Both the position numbers and the translations under genes were made by a program. DNA of 45,636 bases from positions 1 to 45,636 of the forward strand of contig CAKZLD010000087.1 in NCBI GenBank assembly GCA_937125135.1. Direction: 5' to 3'. Below, one piece after another: positions 1 to 9,786 of the stretch. Position 1 is the stretch's first letter; each line of letters begins with the position of its first letter. This stretch comes from an uncultured Ignavibacterium sp. (lineage in GTDB: Bacteria; Bacteroidota; Ignavibacteria; Ignavibacteriales; Ignavibacteriaceae). Under the pieces are notes generated by a model. It had not been told where the DNA came from. It worked only from the letters and a program-made list of their open reading frames with translations, and did no database searches.

Positions 1-1947
1 GATGCTATTGGTTTTGCGAAATCAACTGATGGAGGAGTTACTTGGACAAGATCAAGAATTTATGGTGCTTTAACTCCAAATGGTAACTTCAATTTTGGAA
101 TAAGAGGAAATATCAAACCAACTTCAATTCGTGTTGCTTCGTTTCCATCAATGGCCGTTGATAGAAGCGGAGGTCCGACGAATGGATACATTTATATCAC
201 CTGGCCACAAAGGACAGTTGCACCTGCCGGTACTGATCCGGATATTGTAATGATTCGCTCTACTGATGGTGGCACGACGTGGAGCTCACCAAAAAGAGTA
301 AATGACGATCCATTGAATAATGGAAAAGACCAGTACTATCCTTGGTGTACAGTAGATCAATCAAATGGAAATGTATATGTTGTTTTTTATGATAATAGAG
401 AAACTACAAATGATAGTAGTGGAGTATATATGGCAGTTTCTTATGATGCGGGTCAATCATTTGTTAATTTCAGAGTAAGTGATAAGAATTTCAGACCAAA
501 ACCAATATCAGGTTTAGCGAGTGGGTACCAAGGTGATTATATTGGAATTGCCGGTGGAGGAGGTAAAGCGTATCCTATTTGGATGGATGATAGGACAGGC
601 AATTATCAAGCTTGGATAACGGAAGTTATACTCGGTCCTCCATGTCCCGCACAATCAGCTTCGAATCCGTTCCCCCCAGATGGCAGTAATAATATCCCGG
701 CAAATACTCCTCAATTAACATGGACAAACGGGGCAGGAATTACTCAAATTGAAGTTTGGTTCGGTGAAGGATCGAATTTAACTCAAATCTATAATGGTGT
801 ACCGATCACTTCAATAAATATTCCTGTAACTTTGGCGTATAATAAAATTTATAGCTGGAGAATTGTAAGTAAAAATGATACTTGCTCTGCTCCTGCTCCT
901 TTATGGTCTTTCAGAACGGAGTTAAATCCAGGGACTGTTTTTTTAGAACCATTTCAAAATTTGAATAATTGGACTCCTGCTGGTCCTTTAGGATTGACTA
1001 ATTGGACAGTACAAAATACTAATAATGCCACCGGAGCAAGCGCTCCGGAGTTAAGATTAAGCTGGACTCCACAGTTTAATGGAATGTCTTATCTTAAATC
1101 AACTCCAATTAATGTTCCTTTAAATCAGGAACTAACTTTAGAGTTCAAACATTTTCTTGATTGGTATGCAAATCCAAGTGGTGTAATTGGGGTAGCTGTT
1201 ACTTATAATAATGGAACTAATTATACAACATTATGGCAAAATGCAAATCCAACCGGTAATGTTGGTCCCACTACAGTAACTTATCCATTTATCGCAGAAT
1301 CAACTCCGCTTCAATTGGCTTTCTTCTTCAATGGCAATTCTTTCAATATTGACTATTGGTATATTGACGATGTAAGTCTTTCATACATAATTCCTGTTGA
1401 GCTGACTTCTTTTTCTGCAAGAAATGTTGGAGATCAAGTAGAATTGTTATGGAGTACAGCATCTGAAAAAAATAATATGGGATTTGAAGTTCAAAGGTCT
1501 ATTGATGGACAATTTGAAGTTATTGGTTTTGTTGATGGAAAAGGAACTACTCTTGAACAACAGAACTACAAATTCACCGATTCAAACGTAAAAACTGGCA
1601 GATATAAGTATCGCCTCAAACAAATTGATTTTGATGGTAATTCTGAATTTTCAAAAGAAATAGAAGTTGATGTCAATCCTATTCTTGCATATTCTCTAGA
1701 GCAAAATTATCCTAATCCTTTTAATCCTTCGACTATGATAAAGTATTCAATTGCCAGTGATGGATTTGTGAATTTATCAGTCTTTAATTCACTCGGAGAA
1801 AAAGTAAGTACTTTGATAAACCAATTTCAAACAGCCGGAAAATATCAGATTGAAATGAATGCTCAAGGGTTATCAAGCGGAGTTTATTTCTATTCGATTG
1901 ATGTTAATGGATTTAAGTCTGTTCGTAAAATGCTGATAATGAAGTAA
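1..1947 (+). CDS. Secreted protein with BNR/Asp-box repeats and a T9SS type A C-terminal sorting domain; 5' end outside window
   Basis: The frame stays open upstream of the listed ATG to base 1 (DAIGFAKSTDGGVTWTRSRIYG...). Asp-box motifs STDGGVTW and STDGGTTW. C-terminus YSLEQNYPNPFNPSTMIKYSI...GLSSGVYFYSI...KSVRKMLIMK is the classic Por/T9SS sorting domain. Confidence 0.85.
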   Translation, partial: DAIGFAKSTDGGVTWTRSRIYGALTPNGNFNFGIRGNIKPTSIRVASFPSMAVDRSGGPTNGYIYITWPQRTVAPAGTDPDIVMIRSTDGGTTWSSPKRVNDDPLNNGKDQYYPWCTVDQSNGNVYVVFYDNRETTNDSSGVYMAVSYDAGQSFVNFRVSDKNFRPKPISGLASGYQGDYIGIAGGGGKAYPIWMDDRTGNYQAWITEVILGPPCPAQSASNPFPPDGSNNIPANTPQLTWTNGAGITQIEVWFGEGSNLTQIYNGVPITSINIPVTLAYNKIYSWRIVSKNDTCSAPAPLWSFRTELNPGTVFLEPFQNLNNWTPAGPLGLTNWTVQNTNNATGASAPELRLSWTPQFNGMSYLKSTPINVPLNQELTLEFKHFLDWYANPSGVIGVAVTYNNGTNYTTLWQNANPTGNVGPTTVTYPFIAESTPLQLAFFFNGNSFNIDYWYIDDVSLSYIIPVELTSFSARNVGDQVELLWSTASEKNNMGFEVQRSIDGQFEVIGFVDGKGTTLEQQNYKFTDSNVKTGRYKYRLKQIDFDGNSEFSKEIEVDVNPILAYSLEQNYPNPFNPSTMIKYSIASDGFVNLSVFNSLGEKVSTLINQFQTAGKYQIEMNAQGLSSGVYFYSIDVNGFKSVRKMLIMK

Positions 1948-1957
1948 AGATTTATCT

Positions 1958-1992
1958 CAGGAGTTGTTGGTTATTCAAACTGACAGCTCCTG
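1958..1992 (+). other. Hairpin downstream of the T9SS cargo gene (possible 3' stabiliser or weak terminator)
   Basis: CAGGAG (1958-1963) pairs with CTCCTG (1987-1992), with inner GT/AC and GTT/AAC pairings; no following T-run. Confidence 0.35.
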
Positions 1993-2103
1993 ATTAACTT
2001 TAAAATTCATTAAAATTTAATGATGAAAATCTTTATAAATTTAATCAATTGACTATTTTAGAAAAAAATTAAATTATTTTATAACGGAGTTCTTCAAAAG
2101 AAT

Positions 2104-3465
2104 ATGCCTGTCAAAAAGAAAAAATCACCACTAAAAAGGCCAAAGACTTTCATATTGGATACAAATGTTATTTTACACGATGCTGATTCAATACATATGT
2201 TTCAGGAAAACGATGTAGTGATTCCATTAACAGTGATTGAAGAATTAGACCATTTCAAGAGAGGAAGTCAGGTAATAAATCTAAATGCAAGAGAATTTGC
2301 GAGGACATTAGACTCTCTTACCGGCTCTGCTATTTTTAATGGCGGAGTGTCAATGGGTAAAAACCGGGGGAAATTAAGAATTGCTATATCAAGAGGACTA
2401 AGTCAGGATATAAAGGAAATTTTCAAGGATGATACTCCTGACCATAGAGTTTTGGGAGTCGCTCTCGAATTGAAAAATAAACTCGATGGTAAATCAAAAG
2501 TAATTTTGGTTTCAAAAGATGTTAATCTTCGAATGAAAGCAAAAGCACTCGGTATTACGGCAGAAGATTATACCACCGACCGAGTTAAGAGTATTGAAGA
2601 GCTTTATTCAGGAAAGGCTATTATCGAAAATTTTGATGATAATATGTTGATCAATTTTTTCAAACCACCTTTTGAAATTCCAGCAGGTCAATTCCTGAAA
2701 AAATATAACGATGAAGTTTATCCGAATAAGTATTTTGTTCTGAGAAATCAATATCGTTCTGTTTTGGCTCAGCTCGATATGGATGGTGAGATTTTAAGAA
2801 GAGTTGATAAAAATACAGTTTTCGGAATTTCACCAAGAAATGCTGAGCAATCTTTTGCCGTAGATGCTTTAATTAATCCGAACATTCAACTTGTTTCACT
2901 TACAGGTAAAGCCGGAACAGGAAAAACTTTACTCGCATTGGCTTCAGCGTTATCTGTAAGAAAAATATATAGACAGATTTTTGTTGCAAGACCAATTGTA
3001 CCACTTAGTAATAAAGATATTGGATTTCTGCCGGGAGATGTAGAAAGTAAACTTGCTCCCTATATGCAGCCTCTCTGGGACAATCTGAAGGTGATTCAGG
3101 ATCAATTTCCAGAGACAGATAAAAATCATCAGTTGATAAACTCTTTAGTAAAAGAATCAAAACTTGTAATTGAACCTCTCTCATATATTAGGGGCAGAAG
3201 TCTTCAACGGATATTTTTTATCGTAGATGAAGCACAAAATCTAACTCCACACGAAATTAAAACAATTATTACGCGTGCAGGAGAAGGCTCAAAAATTGTT
3301 TTCACAGGTGATGTTTATCAGATTGATCATCCTTATCTTGATGGGCAATCAAATGGTCTATCATATCTGATTGATAGATTTAAAGGGCAACGACTTTATG
3401 CTCACGTAAATCTGGAAAAAGGAGAGCGCTCTGAATTGGCTGAAATTGCAAGTAATATTCTTTAA
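2104..3465 (+). CDS. PhoH family protein with N-terminal PIN domain (PhoH2-like)
   Basis: N-terminal PIN FILDTNVILHDADSI...VIPLTVIEELD; PhoH Walker [67 protein letters not shown]. Confidence 0.92.
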   Translation: MPVKKKKSPLKRPKTFILDTNVILHDADSIHMFQENDVVIPLTVIEELDHFKRGSQVINLNAREFARTLDSLTGSAIFNGGVSMGKNRGKLRIAISRGLSQDIKEIFKDDTPDHRVLGVALELKNKLDGKSKVILVSKDVNLRMKAKALGITAEDYTTDRVKSIEELYSGKAIIENFDDNMLINFFKPPFEIPAGQFLKKYNDEVYPNKYFVLRNQYRSVLAQLDMDGEILRRVDKNTVFGISPRNAEQSFAVDALINPNIQLVSLTGKAGTGKTLLALASALSVRKIYRQIFVARPIVPLSNKDIGFLPGDVESKLAPYMQPLWDNLKVIQDQFPETDKNHQLINSLVKESKLVIEPLSYIRGRSLQRIFFIVDEAQNLTPHEIKTIITRAGEGSKIVFTGDVYQIDHPYLDGQSNGLSYLIDRFKGQRLYAHVNLEKGERSELAEIASNIL

Positions 3466-3492
3466 AGATTAAATCTGCTTTTTGTAAATTTG
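3461..3492 (+). promoter_or_regulatory. Possible Bacteroidetes-type promoter upstream of the DUF4920-like gene
   Basis: TTTA (3461-3464), 20-nt spacer, TAAATTTG (3485-3492), just upstream of the start at 3524. Confidence 0.25.
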
Positions 3493-3523
3493 TAACTAAA
3501 CTAACAACATTTAAGGAGAAATC

Positions 3524-4003
3524 ATGAAAAAATTATTAGCATTGTTTTTTGTCATTTTAACTTTTTCAGTTTTTGCTCAGATAGAAAAATTTGGAAGAGA
3601 GATTTCATTATCTGAAAAAACCAAAATTTCTGACATTCTTGCAAATCCCGAAGAATTTGTTGGCAAAACAGTTTTAGTTGAAGGACAGGTATTAGATGTT
3701 TGTCAGCATGCGGGCTGTTGGATGGAATTAAAAAGTGATGGCGATGGAAAAATAAGAATTAAAGTTAAAGATGGTGACATTGTTTTCCCGGTTTCAGCAG
3801 TCGGCTCAAATGCAATTGCTGAGGGAACAGTATATAAAATCGAACTCACTAAAGAAGAAGCTATTGAATTTTATCAGCATATGGCAGAAGAATCTGGTAA
3901 AGAATTTGACCCCTCAACTGTTACTGGTCCGGTAACTATTTATCAGATTAGAGGTATTGGTGCAGAAATTAATATGTCTAAAGAAATGAAAGCTACTGAA
4001 TAG
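3524..4003 (+). CDS. DUF4920-like exported protein
   Basis: Signal peptide MKKLLALFFVILTFSVFAQ; EFVGKTVLVEGQVLDVCQHAGCWMELKSDGDGKIRIKVKD; SD AAGGAG upstream. Confidence 0.7.
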   Translation: MKKLLALFFVILTFSVFAQIEKFGREISLSEKTKISDILANPEEFVGKTVLVEGQVLDVCQHAGCWMELKSDGDGKIRIKVKDGDIVFPVSAVGSNAIAEGTVYKIELTKEEAIEFYQHMAEESGKEFDPSTVTGPVTIYQIRGIGAEINMSKEMKATE

Positions 4004-4029
4004 TTTTTCAATTAAATATGTCAACTTTG

Positions 4030-4057
4030 AGCCCCGAATATATCGGGGCTTTTTTTT
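4030..4057 (+). terminator. Rho-independent terminator
   Basis: AGCCCCGA-ATATA-TCGGGGCT followed by a T run. Confidence 0.9.
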
Positions 4058-4065
4058 GAGTTAGA

Positions 4066-4377
4066 TTAACTCTTAGGTTCCCAATCATTTCCTTCACATG
4101 GCAGAAAATTTTCATTTGGATGTTTATCATACTTCATGCAAAGTACTGCAGATGGATCAAAATGTCTGCAAGAAGTACAAAGTGAATGTTCAATAACAGG
4201 TTTATTTTTCTCAATAAATCTTTTGTATGAATGAATTGCAGGATAGATTACAAAGAAAAAGATTGAAAGAAATCCGATTAAAACGAAATATTTCACTCCC
4301 CAATAGTCACGTGTTAACCATAAAACTAAGATAGTTAACCCGAATCGAATTATTGAATACCAGATAATTTCGCCCAA
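4066..4377 (-). CDS. Small membrane protein with C-terminal cysteine cluster
   Basis: Two hydrophobic segments, then CTSCRHFDPSAVLCMKYDKHPNENFLPCEGNDWEP. Confidence 0.6.
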   Translation of the reverse strand: MGEIIWYSIIRFGLTILVLWLTRDYWGVKYFVLIGFLSIFFFVIYPAIHSYKRFIEKNKPVIEHSLCTSCRHFDPSAVLCMKYDKHPNENFLPCEGNDWEPKS

Positions 4378-4499
4378 AAATTCACCTTTTTAATATAAAA
4401 TTCTAAACAAAATTAATTATTTAACGATAATTAAGTGAATAATTGTACAAAATATTTAGGGCTATTTAATTTTTTCAAAAAATAAAAATTGGAGTAATT

Positions 4500-4877
4500 A
4501 TGAAATTCTTAACCTTATTTCTAATTCTTTTATCAACATCATTTATTCAAGCTCAATCCAGTGATGGTTCTGACGATGGTTATTTGGCTTTTGCTGAAGT
4601 TATGCCTGAACCATTAAATGGAATGGCTGATTTAGTAAAACAAATAAAATATCCGGAAATTGCTAAAAAAGCTGGTTTGGAAGGAAAAGTCTTCGCTATG
4701 GCTTATATCGATGAAAAAGGGAATGTAACAGATGTTAAAATTATTAAAGGACTTGGTGGCGGCTGCGACGAAGAAGTAATTTCAGTTTTGAAGAAAGCGA
4801 AGTTCAAACCCGGTCAAAACAAAGGAGTAAATGTAAAAGTGAAAACTTCTATTCCTTTTCAATTTAGGTTGAAATAA
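4500..4877 (+). CDS. Secreted protein consisting mainly of a TonB C-terminal domain
   Basis: Signal peptide [76 protein letters not shown]...[12 protein letters not shown] is the TonB-CTD signature. Confidence 0.8.
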   Translation: MKFLTLFLILLSTSFIQAQSSDGSDDGYLAFAEVMPEPLNGMADLVKQIKYPEIAKKAGLEGKVFAMAYIDEKGNVTDVKIIKGLGGGCDEEVISVLKKAKFKPGQNKGVNVKVKTSIPFQFRLK

Positions 4878-4888
4878 ATAGTGGGGAT

Positions 4889-6991
4889 ATGATGAAAATT
4901 TTAGTTCGACTAAGATTTAAGAACTTAAATTTCAGTAATAAGATTCGTCTATCTGTTTTTTTAATTGCGGCAGTGGCAACATTTGCCATCGTTTTTAGTT
5001 TAACAAATTTCATTAAAGTATCAAATCTTAATAAAGAATTGAATGATCTTTACTTCCTGCCATCGGAAAAACTGAATCGTTTGTATTATTCTTTTCTTAC
5101 TCAGCAAAACGCATTAATGAAGTTTTCAATTCCGGAATTTCAGGATCAATTTAATGAGAACGCTCAAGTTGTCATTGAAAACCGTAAAAATTTTGATTCT
5201 GAGCTTAACACTCTTTTAACTTACTTCAAGGGGAATAATTTAACAGACGAATTAGAATTACTTCAAAATACAGTGAAAGAATATAACTCTTTAGTTGTAG
5301 ATGGAACTTTGAGTGCTGCTGCAATTAAGGATTTTGAAATGGCATCTATGATTGCTTCAACATCTGGTGAGGAAGTAGGTGGAAAATTAGAAAAACAAAT
5401 AGCTTCTTTAAAAAAAGTTCTTGAATCGAAGAAAGAATCAATTTACAACCAAAGTGAAAGCATTTTAGACACAACCATATTATTCGTAATTATATTTATG
5501 ATTTTTGGCTCAATTGCTTTCTTATTTACTTACTTCAAAATTGTTCCGACATTAATAAAGCCTGTTGAACAAGTACTTAAACAAATTGAGAAATTCTCCT
5601 TAGGTGATTTTGATGAAAACCTTGAACTAAACTCTAATGATGAAATTGGACAGATTGCTAGATCATTAAGCCAACTAAGAGATTCCATTAATGAAAAAAT
5701 CATTGTTGCAGACAGAATTAGTCAAGGGGATCTGAATCTGAGAGTTAATAAACTTTCTGATAATGATAAGCTATCACACAGTTTTGAAAAAATTATTTCT
5801 AATCTTAAAAATCTTATTGAAGAAAGTAACAAACTCAATAAATATCTCGAAGAAGGAGAACTTGATCGAAGAGCGAACATCGAACTTGTTTCAGGAGCGT
5901 ACAGAGATGTTTTAATTGGATTTAATAATAGTATTGACGAAATGTATAAGCCAATAGCAGATTCAATGAGAATACTTGAAAAAATGGCAAAAGGAGATTT
6001 AACAGAAAAAATTACTAATGTTTACAACGGTGATCATCAAAAATTGACAAATTCTATTAACAAAGTAATTGATTCACTAAAAAGTATTACAATTCAAACA
6101 AGTAATTCTGTGAATTCAACATCTCTTGTTGCTAATCAGATACTATCAAGCACTGAACAAATGGCTGCTGGTGTGCAAGAGCAATCTATGCAAATCAATG
6201 AAGTATCGGCAGCAATTGAAGAGATGACTAAAACAATTTTAGAAACGACTAAAAATACTATCAGTGCAGCAGAAGCGTCCAATAAAGCTGGACTGGTAGC
6301 CAAAGAAGGTGGCTCTATAGTTTCAGAGACAATCGAGGGAATTAATCGAATTGCTGAGATTGTTACTAGTGGTTCTGATACAGTTGAAAGGCTCGGACAA
6401 AGTAGTGCGCAAATTGGTCAGATTATTCAAGTTATCAATGATATTGCAGATCAAACTAATCTATTGGCGCTTAATGCAGCCATTGAAGCTGCTCGTGCTG
6501 GAGAACAAGGAAGAGGTTTTGCAGTAGTAGCTGATGAAGTGAGAAAATTAGCTGAGAGAACAACTAAAGCCACGAAAGAAATCGCAACTATGATTAAACT
6601 TATCCAAAATGAAACAGAAAAAGCAGTGGATAAAATGCAAACCGGTAAACAGGAAGCATTAAAAGGCAAACACAAAGCTGAAATTGCTGGGAAATCATTA
6701 AAAAATATAATTAATGAAACAGAGTTTGTATCTCAATTAATCTCTCAGGTAGCAGCTGCAAGTGAAGAACAATCAGCCACTGCCGAAGAAATAAGTAAAA
6801 ACATTGAAACAATTCTTAATGTAACAAATGAAAGTGCTCAGGGCATCCAACAAATTGTTAGAGCGGCTGAGGATTTAAATAAATTGACAGATGATCTTAA
6901 AAATGCAGTTGCTGTTTACAAAATTGATAAAAGTGAATCCACTAACTACTTAGTACCTAAAGATGGTAATAATGGCCTTTATAACTATTGA
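4889..6991 (+). CDS. Methyl-accepting chemotaxis protein with several HAMP domains
   Basis: Two TM segments; HAMP-like units with [37 protein letters not shown] hairpin [41 protein letters not shown]. Confidence 0.95.
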   Translation: MMKILVRLRFKNLNFSNKIRLSVFLIAAVATFAIVFSLTNFIKVSNLNKELNDLYFLPSEKLNRLYYSFLTQQNALMKFSIPEFQDQFNENAQVVIENRKNFDSELNTLLTYFKGNNLTDELELLQNTVKEYNSLVVDGTLSAAAIKDFEMASMIASTSGEEVGGKLEKQIASLKKVLESKKESIYNQSESILDTTILFVIIFMIFGSIAFLFTYFKIVPTLIKPVEQVLKQIEKFSLGDFDENLELNSNDEIGQIARSLSQLRDSINEKIIVADRISQGDLNLRVNKLSDNDKLSHSFEKIISNLKNLIEESNKLNKYLEEGELDRRANIELVSGAYRDVLIGFNNSIDEMYKPIADSMRILEKMAKGDLTEKITNVYNGDHQKLTNSINKVIDSLKSITIQTSNSVNSTSLVANQILSSTEQMAAGVQEQSMQINEVSAAIEEMTKTILETTKNTISAAEASNKAGLVAKEGGSIVSETIEGINRIAEIVTSGSDTVERLGQSSAQIGQIIQVINDIADQTNLLALNAAIEAARAGEQGRGFAVVADEVRKLAERTTKATKEIATMIKLIQNETEKAVDKMQTGKQEALKGKHKAEIAGKSLKNIINETEFVSQLISQVAAASEEQSATAEEISKNIETILNVTNESAQGIQQIVRAAEDLNKLTDDLKNAVAVYKIDKSESTNYLVPKDGNNGLYNY

Positions 6992-7056
6992 ACAATATTA
7001 AACAGATGAACAAAATCAGTCAATGATTTTACAATTATTACTTATAAAAACTTTTT

Positions 7057-7086
7057 TTTGGCAGAATAATTATGGCATTAAGCTTG
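7057..7086 (+). promoter_or_regulatory. Possible Bacteroidetes-type promoter upstream of the HEAT-cheR-...-cheB run
   Basis: TTTG (7057-7060), 18-nt spacer, TAAGCTTG (7079-7086), close to TTTG-N19-TAnnTTTG. Confidence 0.3.
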
Positions 7087-7114
7087 TTTTTTGTAATTAA
7101 AAGACTAGATAAAG

Positions 7115-8494
7115 ATGGAAATAAAAAACCCCGAATTAAAAGAAATTATTGCTGGTGAAAATATTGACCAGCTGGGAGATTTTCTTGATAATCTGAAAGT
7201 TAATGATATCAATTCTGACCTTATTTCTGAGATATGCTCTATTATGCAGTTAGAAAATAAAGGATTCAGAAATCTGATTACCCAATTTTTTATTTCTAAT
7301 CGTTTTGAAACTCTTCCCGCTTGCATTGTTAATTACATTTCATCTAAAGATATAACCTTAAGGAATCTTTCAGGTGAAATTCTTCTTCAATATGACAAAT
7401 TATCCATAGATGCTTTAACTGATTTCATCAGGAAAAGTGATAATGACTTCGATATCAAGTTCGCTGCGGATATTCTCGCTATGATTATTGATGAAAAAAG
7501 TGAAAATGCTTTGTTCGAATTACTCAGCAGAACAAAAAATGACAATATAATTATCTCCTGCATTGAAGGATTTGGAAATAATAAAACAGTAAAAGCTTTT
7601 GAGAATTTAAAGAATCTTTATCATCATAAAGAAATATTTAAACCTTATGTTATAGAAGCACTTGGCAAATTTGGTACCAGAGAAGCATTTGAATTTATAA
7701 CAGAATGTTATAATGATATGGATATGCTTGTAAAATATAACGTACTGGAAAGTTTGGGCAACATCGGTAACGAGGATTCATTTTTCTTCTTAATTGGAGA
7801 GCTTCAAAACGCAGATGAATCTTTTGTCCAGCCAATATTAGAATCAATTTATAAATTACAATTAAAGTACGGATTCGACTTACCTTATGATGAGAAAATT
7901 AAAAGAGCTTTGTTGATTTTATTAAATCAGCGGGAAGTGGAGCATATCAAGATAGCAATTAAATTTCTTTCACCTTATAACGACCCTGAATTAATCTATG
8001 AAATGCTAAGACACTATGGCATCGATGAAGAAGTTGACATGATAATATATAATAAAATTCTGCAGCACGTTTCTGAAATGATTGAAATAATGCCGAAAAT
8101 TATTTTATCGAATCCTCAAAATCTTGCGCACTTAATGTCACTTCTGAATCAGTTATTAGAAAATAATCCGGAGTCATTGACAGGAATAAATAAATTCTTT
8201 ATGCACAAACTAATTGATGCAATCTCAAGGTGTTTATCTCATACTGAAGAAATGGTAAGATTATATTCAGTGGAGTTGTTATTTAAATTAGATATTGAAA
8301 CAGCATTGATTATGTTGGACGAAGAATTTTTGAATGCAAATTTCTGGATAAAATTAAGGCTAATAGAAATTCTCGAAACCATAAATCATAAATCTGCAAT
8401 TGACTTTTTAGTTAAAATGAGTGAAGACGAAAATGAGATGATCCGGCAGAGAGCTATAGAAGTATTAAATATTAAAAATTTTAGTTTTAACTAG
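7115..8494 (+). CDS. HEAT-repeat protein in chemosensory cluster
   Basis: Repeated alpha-helical units such as KPYVIEALGKFGTREAFEFITECYNDMDMLVKYNVLESLGNIGNEDSFFFLIGEL and VKMSEDENEMIRQRAIEVLNI. Confidence 0.75.
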   Translation: MEIKNPELKEIIAGENIDQLGDFLDNLKVNDINSDLISEICSIMQLENKGFRNLITQFFISNRFETLPACIVNYISSKDITLRNLSGEILLQYDKLSIDALTDFIRKSDNDFDIKFAADILAMIIDEKSENALFELLSRTKNDNIIISCIEGFGNNKTVKAFENLKNLYHHKEIFKPYVIEALGKFGTREAFEFITECYNDMDMLVKYNVLESLGNIGNEDSFFFLIGELQNADESFVQPILESIYKLQLKYGFDLPYDEKIKRALLILLNQREVEHIKIAIKFLSPYNDPELIYEMLRHYGIDEEVDMIIYNKILQHVSEMIEIMPKIILSNPQNLAHLMSLLNQLLENNPESLTGINKFFMHKLIDAISRCLSHTEEMVRLYSVELLFKLDIETALIMLDEEFLNANFWIKLRLIEILETINHKSAIDFLVKMSEDENEMIRQRAIEVLNIKNFSFN

Positions 8495-8496
8495 TT

Positions 8497-9402
8497 GTGG
8501 TTAATATGGATTTCAATTATTCAGTAAATCAATATCGTCCAGTACAACCCTCCGGTATCAGCAAAATTCCTGAAATGTCATCATCTCAATTTGAACAATG
8601 GCGAAAATTTATCTATGAAAAAACCGGAATTTATTTTCAGGATAATAAAAAATATTTGTTAGAAAGTAGATTATTAAAAAGAATTGTTCATCTAAAGATT
8701 AGTTCTTATGAAGAATACTTCAAACTTCTCTCAGGCGGGCTTAACAATAAGGGAGAAATGAGATATTTTTATGATACGATTACTATAAATGAAACTTTCT
8801 TTTTCCGGAATACTGGTCAACTTGATGCGATGGTTCAGAAAGTTATTCCCGAAATAATTCAAAACAATAAAAAAACCAGTAAGCAAAAAATTAGAATTTG
8901 GAGTGCTGCGTGCTCCTCTGGTGAGGAAGCTTATTCTGCTGCAATAATGATCAATGAATTCATTAAACCCAAATTCCCAGAAGTAACTTTTGAAATAGTT
9001 GGAACAGATATTAACCAAACAGTTTTAGATACAGCTGTGCGTGGAGTTTATGGTGACTATTCAATCCGTAATATGCCGATTCAATATCTTAAGAAATACT
9101 TCAAACAAATAGATGGTTTGTATGAATTGAATCTTGACATTAAAGCAATGGCAACATTCAAAAATGCAAATCTTTTTGATAGCAACGATATGATGTTTTT
9201 AAATAATTTTGATATAATTTTTTGTGCAAATGTATTAATCTATTTCGATAATAATTCTAAAATTAAAGTTGTGAATCAATTATATAAATCATTGAATAAG
9301 GGAGGTTATTTATTTATAGGTTTTTCTGAGACATTGCATGGGATCAGTAAAGCGTTTTCTGTTGTTAGTTTTCCAAAAACTGTTGGTTATAAGAAGGAGT
9401 AA
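8497..9402 (+). CDS. cheR: Chemotaxis protein methyltransferase CheR
   Basis: TITINETFFFRNTGQLDAM; IRIWSAACSSGEEAYSAAIMI; EIVGTDINQTVLDTAVRGVYGDYSIRNMP; FDIIFCANVLIYFD; GYLFIGFSETL. GTG start at 8497 or ATG at 8506. Confidence 0.93.
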   Translation: MVNMDFNYSVNQYRPVQPSGISKIPEMSSSQFEQWRKFIYEKTGIYFQDNKKYLLESRLLKRIVHLKISSYEEYFKLLSGGLNNKGEMRYFYDTITINETFFFRNTGQLDAMVQKVIPEIIQNNKKTSKQKIRIWSAACSSGEEAYSAAIMINEFIKPKFPEVTFEIVGTDINQTVLDTAVRGVYGDYSIRNMPIQYLKKYFKQIDGLYELNLDIKAMATFKNANLFDSNDMMFLNNFDIIFCANVLIYFDNNSKIKVVNQLYKSLNKGGYLFIGFSETLHGISKAFSVVSFPKTVGYKKE

Positions 9403-9406
9403 AATC

Positions 9407-9772
9407 GTGAAACCAAAAATTTTAGTTGTAGATGACTCTCCGACAATAAGAAAATTTATTAGTATTGCTTTGAAAATTAAAGGATATGAAATTATTTCTG
9501 CTTCCGATGGAATGGAAGCACTTGAGTTATTGCCCAATGACAAAATTGATCTCGTTATTACAGATTTGAATATGCCAAACATTGATGGATTTAATTTGAT
9601 TGAAAGAATTCGATCGAATGAAAATTTTCTTAACACACCTATAATTGTAATGTCTAATTTATCTGATTCTGAGGATATTGAAAGAGCAATGCAATTGGGA
9701 GCTGATTCATATATTATAAAACCTTTTGATCAAAATAATATTATTAAAGAAGTTGCAAAATATTTAGCCTAA
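9407..9772 (+). CDS. CheY-like response regulator 1
   Basis: KPKILVVDDSPTIRKF; VITDLNMPNIDGF; IVMSNLSD; IIKPFD. The in-frame GTG at 9407 with SD AAGGAG is preferred over the track start at 9338. Confidence 0.9.
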   Translation: MKPKILVVDDSPTIRKFISIALKIKGYEIISASDGMEALELLPNDKIDLVITDLNMPNIDGFNLIERIRSNENFLNTPIIVMSNLSDSEDIERAMQLGADSYIIKPFDQNNIIKEVAKYLA

Positions 9773-9786
9773 AAGGAGATTTATAA

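Noticed and set aside
6451-6675. Antisense ORF of 74 aa inside the MCP gene
   Set aside because: Fully inside a strongly supported gene; no recognisable motif or RBS. Same reasoning for other antisense ORFs (7105, 8731, 9310, 11540, 11837, 12437, 12597, 13183, 18562, 24003, 24669, 27715, 32396, 33783, 35000, 36307, 36570, 37136).
6920-6991. CheR-tethering pentapeptide at the MCP C-terminus (ends GLYNY)
   Set aside because: Aromatic spacing does not match the NWETF-like pattern (aromatic-x-x-aromatic).
7060-7085. Possible sigma-54 promoter (TGGCA...TGGCA) before the HEAT gene
   Set aside because: Spacing between the GG and GC elements does not fit the -24/-12 consensus.
9338-9406. Upstream extension of CheY1 in the ORF track
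   Set aside because: It overlaps the end of cheR and lacks receiver-domain sequence; the in-frame GTG at 9407 with AAGGAG is a better start.
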